Source: Ancylothrix sp. D3o (GTDB lineage: Bacteria > Cyanobacteriota > Cyanobacteriia > Cyanobacteriales > Oscillatoriaceae). Taken from it: 64,000 nt of DNA. A program made the translations under genes and the position numbers. The notes beneath the pieces were generated by a model, which saw nothing but the letters and a program-made list of their open reading frames with translations, was not told the DNA's origin and searched no databases. The first letter of the stretch is position 1; each line of letters begins with the position of its first letter. The stretch lies in NCBI RefSeq assembly GCF_025370775.1, contig NZ_JAMXEX010000004.1:77441-141440 (forward strand), in the 5' to 3' direction. Shown in pieces: positions 60,551 to 64,000 of the stretch.

Positions 60551-60580
60551 ATCCGCGTTCATCCGCGTTCATCTGCGGTT
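60551..60580 (-). repeat. Dispersed intergenic repeat (copy 2)
   Basis: On the minus strand it reads AACCGCAGATGAACGCGGAT followed by GAACGCGGAT. It is the same element as at 33588-33618, in opposite orientation. It lies upstream of ileS and mntA. Confidence 0.7.
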
Positions 60581-60668
60581 TAAAAAAACACCACCGCAAC
60601 CTCATCTAACCAACCCCATCTAGCCCTATAATAAAACCAACAACAACTTCACCATTAGGCATCCGACT

Positions 60669-63545
60669 GTGACAGAAGCAAAAAGTTATAAAGACTCCGT
60701 AAACCTTCCCCAGACAAAGTTTGATATGCGAGCAAACGCCGTCAAACGTGAACCCGAATTACAAAAATTTTGGGCAGATCAAAAGATTTACGAACGACTG
60801 TCTCAAGAAAATCCGGGTGAATTGTTCATTTTACACGACGGCCCCCCCTATGCAAACGGCCCCTTGCACATTGGTCACGCCCTCGGTAAAATCCTCAAAG
60901 ATATAATCAACCGCTATCAGCTATTACAAGGCCGCAAAATCCGTTATGTGCCCGGTTGGGACTGTCACGGATTGCCAATTGAATTAAAAGTTTTGCAAGA
61001 AATGAAACCCGAAGAACGCAGACAGCTAACTCCGCTGCAACTGCGTCATAAGGCGCGAGACTTTGTTCTGCAAACCGTGCAACAACAAAGCAAAGGATTT
61101 CAAAGATACGGCGTTTGGGGCAATTGGGAAAACCCTTATTTGACGCTGCAACCCGAATATGAGGCAGCACAGATTGGCGTTTTTGGCAAGATGGTGCTGA
61201 AAGGCTATATTTATCGAGGTCGCAAGCCGGTACACTGGAGCCCTAGCTCAAAAACTGCCCTCGCGGAAGCAGAACTCGAATACCCGGAAGGACACACCTC
61301 TCGCAGCCTTTATGCTGCATTTAAAATGACTAATTTGGCATCAAGTGTGCCGCAGGAATGGGAGACTTATCTACCGGATCTGGGAGTAGCCATCTGGACG
61401 ACAACCCCCTGGACAATTCCTGCTAACCTAGCAGTCAGTGTCAACCCTGAACTTACTTATGCGGTGGTGGAAACCGGCAGCGAAATTTGTGTTCATAAAT
61501 ATCTGATTGTAGCGGCTGATTTAGTGGAAAAATTAGGCGGAATTTTTAACACAAACCTCACTGTAAAATCAACAGTTAAAGGTGCAGCACTTGAACATTC
61601 CACCTATCAGCATCCTCTCTATGATCGGGTGAGTGAAATTCTCATTGGTGGAGATTATGTTACCACCGAATCAGGCACCGGCTTAGTACATACAGCACCC
61701 GGACACGGACAAGAAGATTATCAGGTAGGATTACGGTATGGGTTGCCAATTTTTGCGCCGGTTGATGAAGATGGTAATTTTACCGAAGAGGCGGGAGAAT
61801 TTGCGGGTAAAAATGTTTTGGGTGAGGGCAATGTTGCCGTTATTGAAGCCTTAAAAGAACGCGGTTCTTTGCTGAAAGAAGAACCTTATTTGCATAAATA
61901 TCCCTACGACTGGCGTACTAAAAAACCGACAATTTTCCGCGCTACAGAACAATGGTTTGCCTCGGTTGAAGGCTTCCGCGAAGAAGCTTTGAAAGCTATC
62001 TCTGAGGTAAAATGGGTTCCTGCACAAAGCGAAAATCGGATCACGGCAATGGTTTCTGAACGTTCCGACTGGTGTATTTCTCGTCAGCGTACTTGGGGTG
62101 TGCCAATTCCTGTTTTTTATGAAGAAAGCACCGGTGAGCCGTTATTAAATGAGGAAACTATCGCCTACGTTCAAAACATTTTTGCTGAAAAAGGTTCCGA
62201 TGCTTGGTGGGAATTAGCGGTGGAAGAATTGCTGCCTGAAAGTTATAGGAATAACGGCAAAACTTACCGCAAAGGTAGTGATACAATGGATGTGTGGTTT
62301 GATTCTGGTTCCTCTTGGGCGGCGGTGGCAAAAGAAAGAGAAGAATTGCGCTATCCAGCGGATATGTATTTGGAAGGATCAGATCAACATCGCGGCTGGT
62401 TTCAATCGAGTTTATTAACCAGTGTGGCTAATAATGGAGTTGCGCCGTATAAAACAGTGCTTACTCATGGCTTTGTTTTGGATGAAAAAGGCCGCAAAAT
62501 GAGTAAATCTTTGGGCAATGTGGTTGACCCCCAAATTGTGATTGAAGGCGGCAAAAATCAACAACAAGACCCTGCTTATGGGGCGGATATTTTGCGGTTG
62601 TGGGTGTCATCTGTAGATTATTCTTCTGATGTGCCGCTTGGTAAAAATATGCTGAAGCAATTAGCAGATGTTTACCGCAAAATTCGTAATACGGCGCGGT
62701 TTTTGTTGGGGAATTTGCATGATTTTGATCCGGCAAAAGATGCAATTGCTTATGAAAAAATGCCGGCTTTGGATAAGTATATGCTGCACCGAATGACGGA
62801 AGTTTTTGCAGAGGTGCAAGAGGCGTTTGAAAATTATCAGTTTTTCCGCTTTTTCCAAACTGTGCAGAATTTCTGTGTTGTTGATTTGTCTAATTTTTAT
62901 TTGGATGTTGGCAAAGACCGGCTTTATATCAGTGCGTCGGATGCGTTTCGCCGGCGTTCTTGTCAAACTGTGATGGCGGTGGCGTTGGAAAATTTAGCTC
63001 GTTCTATTGCGCCGGTGTTGTGTCATTTGGCTGAGGATATTTGGCAATTTATGCCTTATTCTACGCCTTATAAATCTGTGTTTGAGTCGGGATGGGTGAA
63101 GCTGGATGAAGGGTGGAAGAATCCTGATTTAGGGCAGTTTTGGGAACAGTTGCGCGAGGTTCGTGCTGAGGTGAATAAGGTTTTAGAGCAAGCTCGCATG
63201 GAAAAGATGATTGGTGCATCTTTGGAGGCGAAGGTGTTGCTTTATGTGGCTGATGAAGCTTTGCGTAAACAGTTGCATTCTCTCAATCCTGATAGTTTAG
63301 ATGGCAATGGGGTTGATGAGTTGCGTTATTTGTTTATTTCTTCTCAGGTTGAGTTGTTAGATTCTCCGCAATCTCTGGAAGGTTTGCAATATAAATTGCT
63401 GGCGGATAATTTGGGTGTGGGTGTGGTGAAAGCAGAGGGCGAAAAATGTGAGCGCTGCTGGAATTATTCAACTCATGTGGGAGAAATTGCTGAGCATTCT
63501 ACGATTTGTGAGCGTTGTGATTCTGCTTTGGTTGGGGAGTTTTAA
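60669..63545 (+). CDS. ileS: Isoleucyl-tRNA synthetase
   Basis: The enzyme charges tRNA-Ile. It has 958 residues from GTG 60669. Signature HIGH is in PPYANGPLHIGHALGKILKD, and KMSKS in DEKGRKMSKSLGNVVDPQIV. The CP1 editing domain (about residues 190-400) contains TTTPWTIPANLAVSV and GTGLVHTAPGHGQEDYQVGL. The anticodon-binding helical region and a C-terminal zinc-binding segment (CERCWNY ... CERCDSAL) complete the bacterial type. The length is usual. It is followed by a strong hairpin (63561-63584). Confidence 0.97.
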   Translation: MTEAKSYKDSVNLPQTKFDMRANAVKREPELQKFWADQKIYERLSQENPGELFILHDGPPYANGPLHIGHALGKILKDIINRYQLLQGRKIRYVPGWDCHGLPIELKVLQEMKPEERRQLTPLQLRHKARDFVLQTVQQQSKGFQRYGVWGNWENPYLTLQPEYEAAQIGVFGKMVLKGYIYRGRKPVHWSPSSKTALAEAELEYPEGHTSRSLYAAFKMTNLASSVPQEWETYLPDLGVAIWTTTPWTIPANLAVSVNPELTYAVVETGSEICVHKYLIVAADLVEKLGGIFNTNLTVKSTVKGAALEHSTYQHPLYDRVSEILIGGDYVTTESGTGLVHTAPGHGQEDYQVGLRYGLPIFAPVDEDGNFTEEAGEFAGKNVLGEGNVAVIEALKERGSLLKEEPYLHKYPYDWRTKKPTIFRATEQWFASVEGFREEALKAISEVKWVPAQSENRITAMVSERSDWCISRQRTWGVPIPVFYEESTGEPLLNEETIAYVQNIFAEKGSDAWWELAVEELLPESYRNNGKTYRKGSDTMDVWFDSGSSWAAVAKEREELRYPADMYLEGSDQHRGWFQSSLLTSVANNGVAPYKTVLTHGFVLDEKGRKMSKSLGNVVDPQIVIEGGKNQQQDPAYGADILRLWVSSVDYSSDVPLGKNMLKQLADVYRKIRNTARFLLGNLHDFDPAKDAIAYEKMPALDKYMLHRMTEVFAEVQEAFENYQFFRFFQTVQNFCVVDLSNFYLDVGKDRLYISASDAFRRRSCQTVMAVALENLARSIAPVLCHLAEDIWQFMPYSTPYKSVFESGWVKLDEGWKNPDLGQFWEQLREVRAEVNKVLEQARMEKMIGASLEAKVLLYVADEALRKQLHSLNPDSLDGNGVDELRYLFISSQVELLDSPQSLEGLQYKLLADNLGVGVVKAEGEKCERCWNYSTHVGEIAEHSTICERCDSALVGEF

Positions 63546-63560
63546 GGGGAGATAATAATA

Positions 63561-63584
63561 AGGTTGGGTTTTGCAACCCAACCT
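63561..63584. terminator. Perfect hairpin between ileS and the RelE-type gene
   Basis: AGGTTGGGTT-TTGC-AACCCAACCT has a perfect 10-bp stem. It lies 15 bp after the ileS stop and 24 bp from the stop of the convergent toxin gene. There is no T-run, so it may be a bidirectional terminator or a dispersed repeat. Confidence 0.55.
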
Positions 63585-63608
63585 ACAAACTTTAGAGAAA
63601 AGCAGAAT

Positions 63609-63881
63609 TTAAGGGAAAATTCTATAAATTTCTTTGCGGTGAGCAAGGCGCTGGCAAATTAATGTTTGTCGTTCTTTGTCAACTGTAATACCAATCCGAT
63701 AATCCCCAACGCGGATTTTATATTTGTCAGAATATCCCTTCATTTTTTCCAAATATCCTAAATCAAAAGGGTTTTCGCATTCTAGGTCTTGAAAAACAAT
63801 GGGTTCAATCCGCGATATAATTTCTGCCGGCATTGCAGACAATTCTTTTAAAAATCTCTTTGTGTATTCAATTTTCCACAT
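63609..63881 (-). CDS. RelE/ParE family toxin
   Basis: The protein has 90 residues and reads WKIEYTKRFLKELSAMPAEI ... LGYLEKMKGYSDKYKIRVGD, YRIGITVDKERQTLICQRLA, HRKEIYRIFP. This is the compact RelE fold with the usual basic residues (K, R) in KYKIRVGDYR and the terminal HRKEIYR. Such toxins cut mRNA on the ribosome or inhibit gyrase. Its ATG overlaps the stop of the upstream antitoxin gene. Confidence 0.88.
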   Translation of the reverse strand: MWKIEYTKRFLKELSAMPAEIISRIEPIVFQDLECENPFDLGYLEKMKGYSDKYKIRVGDYRIGITVDKERQTLICQRLAHRKEIYRIFP

Positions 63882-64000
63882 AACTTTTTTTCAAGAATTG
63901 ATAATAGTTTCGGGCTTCATCTCCTGAAAGACGCTCATCATTTTCTGTTTCTTCCATGAGTTTTGCCAAGCCAAAGTTTTCGATAATTTCTTCTATTTTC
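63868..64000 (-). CDS. Antitoxin of the RelE-type toxin (5' part outside window)
   Basis: The C-terminal 43 residues are visible: KIEEIIENFGLAKLMEETEN, DERLSGDEARNYYQFLKKSY, VEN, with stop TGA at 63868-63870. The acidic helical pattern and the 14-bp overlap with the toxin start are typical of type II antitoxins of the RelE/ParE class. The DNA-binding N-terminus lies beyond the right edge. Confidence 0.8.
   Translation of the reverse strand, partial: KIEEIIENFGLAKLMEETENDERLSGDEARNYYQFLKKSYVEN

Noticed and set aside
1-64000. tRNA, rRNA, tmRNA and SRP RNA genes
   Set aside because: Gaps were read for T-loop-like GTTCRANYC motifs and for SRP and tmRNA signatures. None was convincing.

Overview
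The window is cyanobacterial chromosomal DNA. The evidence is a PetL-like cytochrome b6f subunit, a DesA-type delta-12 acyl-lipid desaturase, an NblB-like HEAT protein, a Ycf66-family membrane protein, an HHL1-like protein, WD40-repeat kinases and NACHT proteins, and short A/T-rich heptamer repeats between genes. The gene mix and moderate GC suggest a large-genome filamentous (Oscillatoriales-like) species, but this is inference. The hexamer RCCGGY is strikingly common, and I noticed no HIP1 (GCGATCGC) sites. I saw no rRNA, tRNA, CRISPR array or intact insertion sequence.

Layout. 0-6 kb: the end of a repeat-rich acidic protein, then a GbsR/MarR regulator and a MacB-type efflux system (adaptor, permease, ATPase) interrupted by an opposite-strand SH3-like gene. 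6-16.3 kb: housekeeping and photosynthesis-linked genes (NblB-like, CBS, [2Fe-2S] protein, hydrolase, prs, YqeY, petL, aroB, Mut7-C, DAHP synthase, thioesterase). 17-33.6 kb: signalling and envelope genes (GAF/PAS cyclase-like protein, NACHT-WD40, desA, GGDEF-EAL, a large membrane-anchored unknown, a GT4). 33.7-39.7 kb: GT2, a short CHAT protein, pentapeptide/TPR proteins, a Clp-fold protease and an orphan transposase-type HTH. 39.9-47.5 kb: a winged-helix gene with two paralogous P-loop ATPases, eight 13-bp direct repeats, then a ParB-like gene and a nuclease-ParA fusion. 47.8-53.6 kb: HHL1-like, two tandem small paralogues and two zinc-ribbon kinase-WD40 paralogues. 53.7-64 kb: aldolase, gnd, a secreted unknown, Ycf66-like, a cluster of decayed toxin-antitoxin modules, ileS and a RelE-type pair.

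The most striking signal is in the leader of the DAHP synthase gene (minus strand, about 15.82 to 15.41 kb). A promoter is followed by two successive units. Each unit has a 19-20 codon leader peptide with seven Phe/Tyr/Trp codons in a run of eight, a stop codon placed on an antiterminator arm, and a competing intrinsic terminator. This is the architecture of ribosome-mediated attenuation, present twice in tandem. It would make entry into aromatic amino-acid synthesis depend on charged aromatic tRNAs. The DAHP synthase itself has only the catalytic core, with no visible allosteric domain.

Other notable points are a PD-(D/E)XK-ParA fusion with a possible internal start, a HepT/HicB junction and a truncated MazF, and three signalling proteins that have lost catalytic residues (cyclase, kinase, CHAT protease). 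All conclusions come from reading the sequence. No database search was possible.
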